DNA from: an uncultured Prevotellaceae bacterium
Lineage (GTDB): Bacteria > Bacteroidota > Bacteroidia > Bacteroidales > Bacteroidaceae
Length of the DNA stretch: 64,000 nucleotides
Reading direction: 5' to 3'
Assembly (NCBI GenBank): GCA_902800585.1
Contig: CADCEW010000004.1
Span: 39,153 to 103,152 of the forward strand
Part shown: positions 16,157-24,105 of the stretch, piece by piece
Layout of the letters: each line of letters starts with the position of its first letter
Numbering within the stretch: the stretch's first letter is position 1
Notes under the pieces: generated by a model
Database searches by the model: none
What the model saw: the letters and a program-made list of their open reading frames with translations, nothing else
What the model was told of the DNA's origin: nothing
Translations under genes and position numbers: made by a program

Positions 16157-19100
16157 TTAGAATTTAATACTTGCACCAATCAGGAAAGTACGAGATGGCG
16201 GGTACAGACCGAGGTCGATACCGGACTCCCAGCTCTGACCACCACCTGCATTACCTACCTCAGGATCGAGACCTGTGTAGCCGGTGAAGGTGTAGAGGTT
16301 CTGGATCTGAACATAGAAGCGAAGCTGCTGGAACGGGCAAGCCTTCCAGAGATGCTTGAAGTCGTAACCGAGGATGATGCTCTTGATCTTGAAGTAGTCA
16401 CCATTCTCCATATAGCGGGTAGATACAGCTAAGGTGTTCGGATGACCATTGTTAGAGAGACGCGGCACGTCGTTAGAGGTACCCTCACCGTGCCAGCGGT
16501 TAAAGATTGTAGTATCGTAGTTCTCGTCAGGATCGTCACCGAATGAACGGTAAGAACGCATGATCTGATGACCGAATGCACCGGCACCGTTTACGGAGAA
16601 GTCAAGACCCTTCCAAGTGCAACCGAGGTTGATACCAAGGGTAACATCGGGATTCGGGTTACCGATCTCATGCTTATCTGTACCGGCACCTTCACCCTTC
16701 CAAACAATGACACCGTCACCGTTCCAGTCGTCCCAGATGCAGTCACCGGGCTGTGCGTCGTCGAGGACGGCCTTGCCGTCTGCACGTGCCTGGTCGATCT
16801 GTGCCTGATTCTGCCAGATACCGCTATAAGACATACCGTAGAAGTAACCTACAGGATAGCCTTCCTCAACACGGGAAACATAGTCCGTACCCTGTGAGAG
16901 CAGGTTACCGCTACCGGCGAGATAATGGTTCTCGTTGTCGATACGGGTTACCTTGTTCTTGTTGTAAGCGAAGTTCACACCAATATTGTAACGGAAGTCC
17001 TTACCGATCTTGTCGTTCCAGGTAAGAGCAACCTCAACACCAGTGTTCTTAATATCACCACCGTTGATCATAGCAGGGTTGGTACCCATGATACCTACCA
17101 TTGGACCGCCAACGAGCCAGTCCTTCGTCTTCTTAACATACCAGTCGAAGTTCACGCCCAAGCGGTTGCTGAGTAAGCGTGCATCGAAACCTAAGTCCCA
17201 CTGCTCAGAGGTCTCCCAGGTCAGCTCAGGATTAGGAACGATGTTGGCGTAGGCACCGATATTTGGAGTACCTGCAACAGAGGTGTTCATATCAGAGGCG
17301 AACTTGTAAGCGGCACCTTTAGACAGGGCAATCGTGGCAAGATACTGGTACTTAGCGATACGGTTGTTACCGTTCTGTCCCCAAGATGCACGGATCTTGA
17401 AGAAGTCGAGCCAGCTCTTGGTTTTCTCCATGAACTTCTCGTTGGTGACTACCCAACCTGCAGAGAAGGATGGGAAAGTACCCCAGCGTTTACCGTCAGT
17501 GAAGATACTTGAACCGTCGTAACGGAGGGTTACGGTAGCCATGTAAGTCTCATTCCAGTCCCAGCTTACACGACCGAACCAAGAAGAAAGATACTCCTCA
17601 TCGTTCGGGTTACCAGTGGCAGAAACGCTCTTAATATCCTTAAGTTCGAAGTTATTCAGGTAGGCAGAATCCCAACCCTTCAGGGTTGCGAGCTGCTCAC
17701 CCCACTTGACACTATTTGATCCGCCGATGTTCACGCCGTAGGCGCTGCTCTGGAAGGACTGACCGACCATGGCAGTGATCTTGTGGCCTGAGAAGACAGG
17801 AAGATCGTAAGTGATGGTATTCTCAATAGACCAGCTGCTGCCGAACCATGAGCTCTGGCTTACACTATATACATTAGATATAGAAGTAGGTTCTGCAGCA
17901 CGTGGCTCATTATAGTTACGGTATGCGCCGGAATTCCAGTTGTAGTTGAACTGTGAACGCCATCTCAGACCCTTGATGGGCTGGACAACCATGAAGGCAG
18001 TAGCGCCAACACCGAGGCTGCGGCTCTCTGCCATGGAGTTCCAACCACCAGTTGAGAGGTTCTCCCACGGGTTAAAGAACATAGACGGGTTCCAGCCTTT
18101 ACCGTAAATAACATTTTCATAATTATCCTGGTATTTATAGACGTCACCGTTGTCTGCATACTGTGGCATGAGCGGAGTGGTCTGGAGCAGTTTGTGGATA
18201 TAACTCCAGTACATGCCGTCCTCAGCCAGGTCGTGGTTCTTGCTGTAGCCGATAGAGATGTTCTCACCAATGGTGATGGCATCGAAGTCCTTCACTCTCA
18301 GGAGCACGTGGTCACTGTTCATACGGATAGTGTGACGCTTGTAGTAGGAAGCCTTGTCGGCACCCATGATACCCTCGTTACCGGTATAGGTATAGGACAT
18401 CATGAACTTGGAACGGTCCGTACCGCCGGTCAAAGTCACAGAGTGGTTGTGCTGGACGGCATTCTTATTTTCGAACACACCCCACCAGTCGGTGCCTTGC
18501 CAACCGTTTTCAACCATTTTGAGAATATCCATCGGCACGTCATCACCGTTCGGAACATAGCCTGTCCAGTCCATCAATATACCACTAGAATTGAAGTTGT
18601 ACTCGGTGAACATGGTCATGTACTGCTGGGCATTGAGCAACTGCGGACGCTTGTAGGCATTGGACCAACCAATGGCACCGTTGTAAGTGATCTCAATCTT
18701 GCCTTCCTTACCCTGCTTGGTCGTAACCAGGATCACACCGTTAGCAGCACGAGAACCGTAGATGGCTGCAGATGCAGCGTCCTTCAGGATATCGATGCTC
18801 TCGATATCGTTGGGGTTGATACCATCGAGGCTACCGCCGGCTACACCGTCGATAACGTAGAGAGGTGAACTGTCACCGATAGTACCCATACCACGGATGT
18901 ACACCTTGTAGCCCTTACCAGGCTGTGAAGAACTCTGGGTAATCTGTACACCAGGAGTGCTTGACTGCATGGCCTCGAGGGCGTTGGTGGTGTTCAGCTT
19001 GGCGATGTCGTCACCCTTTACCTGAACGGTGGCACCGGTAACCAGTTTCTTCTTCTGGACACCATAACCCACAACTACAACCTCATCCAGAAGAGCATTG

Positions 19101-19405
19101 TCCTCTTTCAAGGTAACGTTGATGGTGCTCTGCCCGTTGACGGCAATCTCCTGAGTCGTGTAGCCGATGTAAGAAACAACCAAAGTTGCTCCTGACTTCA
19201 CATTGAGAGAGAAGTTACCGTCGAAATCGGTCACTGTACCATTAGTGGTACCTTTCTCCACTACGCTGGCTCCGATGATAGGTTCGCCAGAGTCGTCGTT
19301 TACTGTTCCTTTAACGGTGCTTTGAGCCATAGCTCCCAGAGGGAACAAACAAAGCAAGAACAGAAAAACCAATGGCTTTTGAAGTGATTTAATTTTTCGA
19401 TTCAT
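16157..19405 (-). CDS. SusC/RagA TonB-dependent transporter (left arm)
   Basis: 1082 aa outer-membrane oligosaccharide importer. Signal peptide 1-27 (AMAQS), CarboxypepD-reg-like domain (28-105), TonB-box/plug entry DEVVVVGYG, plug domain to about 230, then a 22-strand-type beta-barrel ending ...GLYPPSRTFLIGASIKF. It works with the SusD that follows by 14 bases. The first about 230 codons and several barrel blocks are nearly identical to the right-arm SusC; other blocks (for example about 255-290 and 395-500) differ. Upstream, only 101 bases separate it from the divergent recombinase gene, and no -7 box facing left is visible, so this operon may be silent in the present orientation. Confidence 0.95.
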   Translation of the reverse strand: MNRKIKSLQKPLVFLFLLCLFPLGAMAQSTVKGTVNDDSGEPIIGASVVEKGTTNGTVTDFDGNFSLNVKSGATLVVSYIGYTTQEIAVNGQSTINVTLKEDNALLDEVVVVGYGVQKKKLVTGATVQVKGDDIAKLNTTNALEAMQSSTPGVQITQSSSQPGKGYKVYIRGMGTIGDSSPLYVIDGVAGGSLDGINPNDIESIDILKDAASAAIYGSRAANGVILVTTKQGKEGKIEITYNGAIGWSNAYKRPQLLNAQQYMTMFTEYNFNSSGILMDWTGYVPNGDDVPMDILKMVENGWQGTDWWGVFENKNAVQHNHSVTLTGGTDRSKFMMSYTYTGNEGIMGADKASYYKRHTIRMNSDHVLLRVKDFDAITIGENISIGYSKNHDLAEDGMYWSYIHKLLQTTPLMPQYADNGDVYKYQDNYENVIYGKGWNPSMFFNPWENLSTGGWNSMAESRSLGVGATAFMVVQPIKGLRWRSQFNYNWNSGAYRNYNEPRAAEPTSISNVYSVSQSSWFGSSWSIENTITYDLPVFSGHKITAMVGQSFQSSAYGVNIGGSNSVKWGEQLATLKGWDSAYLNNFELKDIKSVSATGNPNDEEYLSSWFGRVSWDWNETYMATVTLRYDGSSIFTDGKRWGTFPSFSAGWVVTNEKFMEKTKSWLDFFKIRASWGQNGNNRIAKYQYLATIALSKGAAYKFASDMNTSVAGTPNIGAYANIVPNPELTWETSEQWDLGFDARLLSNRLGVNFDWYVKKTKDWLVGGPMVGIMGTNPAMINGGDIKNTGVEVALTWNDKIGKDFRYNIGVNFAYNKNKVTRIDNENHYLAGSGNLLSQGTDYVSRVEEGYPVGYFYGMSYSGIWQNQAQIDQARADGKAVLDDAQPGDCIWDDWNGDGVIVWKGEGAGTDKHEIGNPNPDVTLGINLGCTWKGLDFSVNGAGAFGHQIMRSYRSFGDDPDENYDTTIFNRWHGEGTSNDVPRLSNNGHPNTLAVSTRYMENGDYFKIKSIILGYDFKHLWKACPFQQLRFYVQIQNLYTFTGYTGLDPEVGNAGGGQSWESGIDLGLYPPSRTFLIGASIKF

Positions 19406-19430
19406 ACCTTAGTGATTGATAAAAAAATTT

Positions 19431-19442
19431 AACTTAAGTATT
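19431..19442 (-). repeat. Candidate inversion site, left copy
   Basis: Read leftward: AATACTTAAGTT, 25 bases before the left susC ATG. The same 12 bases occur in inverse orientation at 20811-20822, 29 bases before the right susC ATG. The core ACTTAAGT is palindromic. Predicted crossover site of the tyrosine recombinase encoded between the two copies. Confidence 0.55.
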
Positions 19443-19446
19443 AAGT

Positions 19447-19479
19447 TTTGGTTATTTCAAAAAAAAATATTTAACTTTA
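19447..19479 (+). promoter_or_regulatory. Recombinase promoter
   Basis: -33 TTTG (19447-19450), 21-base spacer, -7 TAACTTTA (19472-19479; last base A instead of G). Ends 27 bases before the recombinase ATG. Confidence 0.55.
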
Positions 19480-19506
19480 CAAAATCTTTCTACTTAAATT
19501 TTTAAT

Positions 19507-20562
19507 ATGATGACGAAAAAAGTAAAAATAAATAAACAAAAGGTAACACTGTTGCAAACGTTTGATGATGACAACAAACGTTTCCTCGTGAGAGTCGGAA
19601 AAGACCGCTCTAAACATTCATATAATATTATGGTACGTGCGAGAGAGTATGTAGCAGAGTATTTACAGTCATGGGTACTTTGTCAGGACATCCCTTTGGA
19701 AGAATTGTCTTTGGACTTTATACAACGCTTTAGTGTATTCTTAAGTGTAGAAAAAGGATTGCGGGGCGGTACCATCTGGTTGAATTGTATGATGCTCAAA
19801 GGAGTCGTGCAGCGTGCCCATAGAAGAGGGCTGATAAAAGTCAGTCCTTTTGCAGAATTTCATATCGCAAAAAACATCCGCGAAAGAGAATTTTGTGATG
19901 TTGAAGAAATTTTACAACTTTTCGAACATAATTTTTCTCATCCTATGGAAAAATATGTACGCGATGTTTTTGTTTTTTCCGCTTTTACAGGAATGTCCTT
20001 TGTCGATATTCGTCAATTACGCAAATCCGACATACAAGAAATTGATGGTCATCAATGGATTATATCTTCCAGACATAAAACCGGAATCCCTTTCCGTGTG
20101 AGACTACTGGAACAGCCTTTGTCCATTATCCATCGTTATGAGAAAGCAAACAAAGAGTATATTTTTGATAAGTTGAAGTATCACGCTGTTGCCAAACGGC
20201 TCCCCACTATATTAAAAGCATGTAATATCAACAAACATATTACATTTCACTGTGCTCGTCACAGTTTTGCAGTGATGGCACTTAATTATGGCGTACCTAT
20301 TGAAAGCGTCAGCCATATCTTAGGTCATTCCAATATCACCACTACTCAAATCTATGCAAAGATCACGACCAAGAAACTGGATATGGACTTTTTGCGTTTA
20401 GAACACGGAATAAACACTATTAATTCACCAGCCAAACAGAAACGTTCTTATTATATATATATTAAAAAAGGTGTAGAAAAATTATTGTTATTTTTACACT
20501 TAAAGATAAAAAAACAGCCTGAAATGTTAAAAAGAGAAGGAAAATTAAAGAAAAAAGCATGA
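19507..20562 (+). CDS. Tyrosine recombinase, probable DNA invertase
   Basis: 351 aa site-specific recombinase. The N-terminal about 100 residues form a SAM-like core-binding domain; the catalytic domain has a lysine in SRHKTG, H248-x-x-R251 (HCARHSF), H274 (LGHSNI) and nucleophile Y283 (TQIYAKI). The position of the first catalytic arginine reads TGMS (S164), with R169 or R172 nearby; the Bacteroides integrase IntDOT also has serine there, so activity is plausible. The C-terminal tail (about 305-351) is lysine-rich and unusual. It lies between two divergent, paralogous SusC/D operons with inverted repeats on both sides, the layout of Bacteroides shufflon or promoter-inversion recombinases. 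No other phage or transposon genes are adjacent, which argues against an ordinary integrase. Confidence 0.88.
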   Translation: MMTKKVKINKQKVTLLQTFDDDNKRFLVRVGKDRSKHSYNIMVRAREYVAEYLQSWVLCQDIPLEELSLDFIQRFSVFLSVEKGLRGGTIWLNCMMLKGVVQRAHRRGLIKVSPFAEFHIAKNIREREFCDVEEILQLFEHNFSHPMEKYVRDVFVFSAFTGMSFVDIRQLRKSDIQEIDGHQWIISSRHKTGIPFRVRLLEQPLSIIHRYEKANKEYIFDKLKYHAVAKRLPTILKACNINKHITFHCARHSFAVMALNYGVPIESVSHILGHSNITTTQIYAKITTKKLDMDFLRLEHGINTINSPAKQKRSYYIYIKKGVEKLLLFLHLKIKKQPEMLKREGKLKKKA

Positions 20563-20610
20563 AAGTATAAAAAAAAAGCAGGAAAATGTAGGAGATTTCA
20601 TAAAAAGTGT

Positions 20611-20618
20611 TACCTTTG
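20611..20618 (+). promoter_or_regulatory. -7 box of right susC promoter
   Basis: TACCTTTG, 233 bases before the right susC ATG. No good -33 TTTG, which suggests activator dependence. It lies inside the segment bounded by the 12-bp inverted repeats, so inversion would point it at the left susC. Confidence 0.6.
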
Positions 20619-20851
20619 CAGGGACATATAATAGTGTGCCAACTACAATAGAATTATCTATTAACAGTATATTAACAATAAAATTAAAACTAAAACAATG
20701 CCATTAAAGAAATAAGGAATAGCTCACCATTGCGGGTCCCAGGGGCTTGGCGTGGAAGGGGATTCTTCGTATCCCTGAATTACTAACTAACAAAACATTC
20801 ATCAAAGAAAAATACTTAAGTTTTACACTATATTTTTTAATAAATTAAGGT
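20619..20851 (+). promoter_or_regulatory. Long 5' leader of right susC
   Basis: About 225 bases of untranslated leader. It contains a 5-codon mini-ORF at 20698-20715 (MPLKK, stop), a GGGTCCC palindrome and a hairpin around 20755-20778 (GGGAT...ATCCC with loop TCTTCGT). The left susC has no such leader. Could carry post-transcriptional control; no known riboswitch was recognised. Confidence 0.45.
20811..20822 (+). repeat. Candidate inversion site, right copy
   Basis: AATACTTAAGTT, inverse partner of 19431-19442. The bounded segment of about 1.37 kb holds the recombinase and the only visible susC promoter. Confidence 0.55.
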
Positions 20852-23800
20852 ATGAATCGAAAAATTAAATCACTTCAAAAGCCATTGGTTTTTCTGTTCC
20901 TGCTTTGTTTGTTCCCTCTGGGAGCTATGGCTCAAAGCGCCGTTAAAGGAACAGTGAACGACGACTCTGGCGAACCTATCATCGGAGCCAGCGTAGTGGA
21001 GAAAGGTACCACTAATGGTACAGTGACCGATTTCGACGGTAACTTCTCACTCAACGTGAAGTCAGGAGCGACTCTGGTCATCTCCTACATCGGCTACACG
21101 ACACAGGAGGTTGCCGTCAACGGACAGAGCACCATCAACGTCACCTTGAAAGAGGACAACGCTCTTCTGGATGAGGTTGTAGTTGTGGGTTACGGTGTCC
21201 AGAAGAAGAAACTGGTTACCGGTGCCACCGTTCAGGTAAAGGGTGAGGACATCGCCAAACTGAACACCACCAACGCCCTCGAGGCCATGCAGTCAAGCAC
21301 TCCTGGTGTACAGATCACCCAGACATCTTCACAGCCTGGTAAGGGTTACAAGGTGTACATCCGCGGTATCGGTACCACAGGTAACTCTGCACCTCTCTAC
21401 GTTATCGACGGTGTAGCCGGCGGTAGCCTCGACGGTATCAACCCCGCCGACATCGAGAGCATTGATATCCTGAAGGACGCTGCATCTGCAGCCATCTACG
21501 GTGCCCGTGCTGCTAACGGTGTCATTCTGGTTACTACCAAGCAGGGTAAGGAAGGTAAGATCGAGCTCAGTTACAACGGCGCCATTGGTTGGTCCAATGT
21601 CTACAAGCGTCCGCAGCTGCTCAACGCCAGCCAGTACATGAAGATCATGGACGAATACACCTACAATACCTCAGGTCTGACGATGGACTGGGCCGGCTTC
21701 GTGCCACAGGACATCCTTACCAAGGTTAACAGCGGTTGGACAGGTACTGACTGGTGGGGCTCATTCGTCAATAAGAATGCCGTCCAGCACAACCATTCTG
21801 TAACGCTGACCGGCGGTACAGACCGCTCCAAGTTCATGATGTCCTACGGCTATACTGGCAATGAGGGTATCATGGGTGCCGACAAGGCTTCCTACTACAA
21901 GCGCCATACCATCCGTTTGAACAGCGACCACGTACTCTTGAGAGTGAAGGACTTCGATGCCATTACCATCGGTGAGAACATCTCCATCAGCTACGTCAAG
22001 AACCACGACCTCGCTGAGGACGGCATGTACTGGAGCTATATCCACAGTCTGCTTCAGACTTCTCCGCTCGTACCACAGTACGCTGAGAACGGCGACAACT
22101 ATACCTATCAGGACTTCAACGGTAATGTTACCTATGGTCAGGGATGGAACTCCTCTCTGTTCAGCAACCCGTGGGAGAACCTCGAGAAGGGCGGCTTCAA
22201 CTCCATCGCAGAGAGCCGTAGCGTTAATACCAGCGCCACTGCTTTCATGGTCGTCCAGCCCATCAAGGGTCTGAGATGGCGTTCCCAGTTCAACTACTGG
22301 TGGGGTTCCGGTTCTTATCGTAGCTACGGTGAACCGCGCTCATCCGGTTATGGTAATGCAACCAGTGTTACATATTCTGCCAGCCAGAGTGCCTGGCTGA
22401 ACACTTCATGGTCTATTGAGAATACCATCACCTATGATATTCCCGTATTCTCTGGCCACAAGATCACTGCCATGGTCGGTCAGACCTTCAACAGCAGCGC
22501 CTGGAGTTTCAACGTCGGCGGATCCAACAAGGTGAATTATGGCGAACAGCTCGCAACCCTGAAGGGCTGGGATTCTGCTTGGCTGTCAAACTTCAAGCTT
22601 GAGAACATTACCGATGTTTCTTTGACCGGTAACCCGAACGATGAGGAGTATCTTTCTTCTTTCTTCGGTCGTGTAAGTTGGGACTGGAATGAGACCTATA
22701 TGGCTACCGTAACCCTCCGTTACGATGGTTCAAGTATCTTCACAGACGGTAAGCGCTGGGGTACTTTCCCCTCTTTCTCTGCAGGTTGGGTAGTCACCAA
22801 CGAGAAATTCATGGAGAAGACCAAGAGCTGGCTCGACTTCTTCAAGATTCGTGCAAGCTGGGGACAGAACGGTAACAAGGATATTGCCAAGTACCAGTAT
22901 CTGGCAACCATCGCCCTTTCCGGCTCTTCAGGCGACAGCGGTTACAAGTTTGGCTCTGATATGGAGACTTCTACCGCAGGTACTCCGAAAACCGGTGCCT
23001 ATGCCAACATCGTACCTAACCCCGACCTGACCTGGGAGACTTCCGAGCAGTGGGACTTAGGTTTCGACGCTCGCTTGCTCAGCAACCGCTTGGGCGTGAA
23101 CTTCGACTGGTATGTAAAGAAGACGAAGGACTGGCTGATCGGCGGTCAGATGGTATCCGTCTACGGTACCAATCCTGCTGCCATCAATGGTGGTGACGTG
23201 AAGAATACCGGTATTGAGCTCGCCCTCACCTGGAACGACAAGATCGGCAAGGACTTCCGTTACAACGTCGGTGTGAACTTCACCACACAGAGCAACAAGG
23301 TAACCCGTATCGCCAACGACAACGGTTACATCAATGGTCCTAGCGGCGTCCTCTCACAGGGTACTGAGTACATCTACCGTGCACAGGTAGACAAACCCCT
23401 CGGCTACTTCTACGGTATGTCATACAGCGGTGTCTGGCAGAACCAGGATCAGATCGACCAGGCTCGTAAGGAGGGCAAGGCCGTCCTTGACGGAGCACAG
23501 CCCGGTGACTTGATTTGGGACGACTGGAACGGCGACGGTGTGATTACCTACGCAGAAGGTGCAACTTGTGACCGTCACGAGATCGGTAACCCGAACCCGG
23601 ACGTGCTCCTCGGCGTGAACCTCGGACTGACCTGGAGGGGTCTTGACTTCTCCGTCAACGGCGCCGGTGCATTCGGTCAGCAGATCATGCGCTCCTACCG
23701 TTCATTCAGTGACGCTCCTTACCAGAACTACGATACTACTATCCTGGATCGCTGGATCGGTGAGGGAACCTCCAACACCCAGCCGCGCATTACCAGTACC

Positions 23801-24091
23801 GGTAGCGAGAACACGAACTGGGTATCTACACGCTATATGGAGGACGCCGACTACTTCAAGATCAAGAGCGTCATCCTCGGCTACGACTTCAAGCATCTCT
23901 GGAAGGCTTGTCCGTTCCAGCAGCTTCGTTTCTATCTGCAGGTACAGAACCTCTACACCTTCACCGGTTACAAAGGCCTCGATCCTGAGGTTGGTAACTC
24001 TGCAGGTGGTAATGGCTGGGCATCCGGTATCGACCTTGGTCTGTACCCGCCATCTCGTACTTTCCTGATTGGTGCAAGTATTAAATTCTAA
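20852..24091 (+). CDS. SusC/RagA TonB-dependent transporter (right arm)
   Basis: 1079 aa paralogue of the left-arm SusC in opposite orientation. Same signal peptide, CarboxypepD-reg-like domain, DEVVVVGYG box, plug and barrel, and the same C-terminus. The N-terminal about 230 and C-terminal about 100 residues are almost identical in the two proteins. Differences cluster in barrel segments that probably form loops (about 255-290, 390-500, 680-700, 815-840). This copy has the promoter and leader and is therefore the predicted expressed one. It is followed after 14 bases by its SusD. Confidence 0.95.
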   Translation: MNRKIKSLQKPLVFLFLLCLFPLGAMAQSAVKGTVNDDSGEPIIGASVVEKGTTNGTVTDFDGNFSLNVKSGATLVISYIGYTTQEVAVNGQSTINVTLKEDNALLDEVVVVGYGVQKKKLVTGATVQVKGEDIAKLNTTNALEAMQSSTPGVQITQTSSQPGKGYKVYIRGIGTTGNSAPLYVIDGVAGGSLDGINPADIESIDILKDAASAAIYGARAANGVILVTTKQGKEGKIELSYNGAIGWSNVYKRPQLLNASQYMKIMDEYTYNTSGLTMDWAGFVPQDILTKVNSGWTGTDWWGSFVNKNAVQHNHSVTLTGGTDRSKFMMSYGYTGNEGIMGADKASYYKRHTIRLNSDHVLLRVKDFDAITIGENISISYVKNHDLAEDGMYWSYIHSLLQTSPLVPQYAENGDNYTYQDFNGNVTYGQGWNSSLFSNPWENLEKGGFNSIAESRSVNTSATAFMVVQPIKGLRWRSQFNYWWGSGSYRSYGEPRSSGYGNATSVTYSASQSAWLNTSWSIENTITYDIPVFSGHKITAMVGQTFNSSAWSFNVGGSNKVNYGEQLATLKGWDSAWLSNFKLENITDVSLTGNPNDEEYLSSFFGRVSWDWNETYMATVTLRYDGSSIFTDGKRWGTFPSFSAGWVVTNEKFMEKTKSWLDFFKIRASWGQNGNKDIAKYQYLATIALSGSSGDSGYKFGSDMETSTAGTPKTGAYANIVPNPDLTWETSEQWDLGFDARLLSNRLGVNFDWYVKKTKDWLIGGQMVSVYGTNPAAINGGDVKNTGIELALTWNDKIGKDFRYNVGVNFTTQSNKVTRIANDNGYINGPSGVLSQGTEYIYRAQVDKPLGYFYGMSYSGVWQNQDQIDQARKEGKAVLDGAQPGDLIWDDWNGDGVITYAEGATCDRHEIGNPNPDVLLGVNLGLTWRGLDFSVNGAGAFGQQIMRSYRSFSDAPYQNYDTTILDRWIGEGTSNTQPRITSTGSENTNWVSTRYMEDADYFKIKSVILGYDFKHLWKACPFQQLRFYLQVQNLYTFTGYKGLDPEVGNSAGGNGWASGIDLGLYPPSRTFLIGASIKF

Positions 24092-24105
24092 ATCGATTAA
24101 AATCT

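Noticed and set aside
19507-20562. Recombinase as an integrase of a conjugative or phage element
   Set aside because: No excision, mobilisation or phage genes and no tRNA target nearby; the mirror-image susC layout fits an invertase better.
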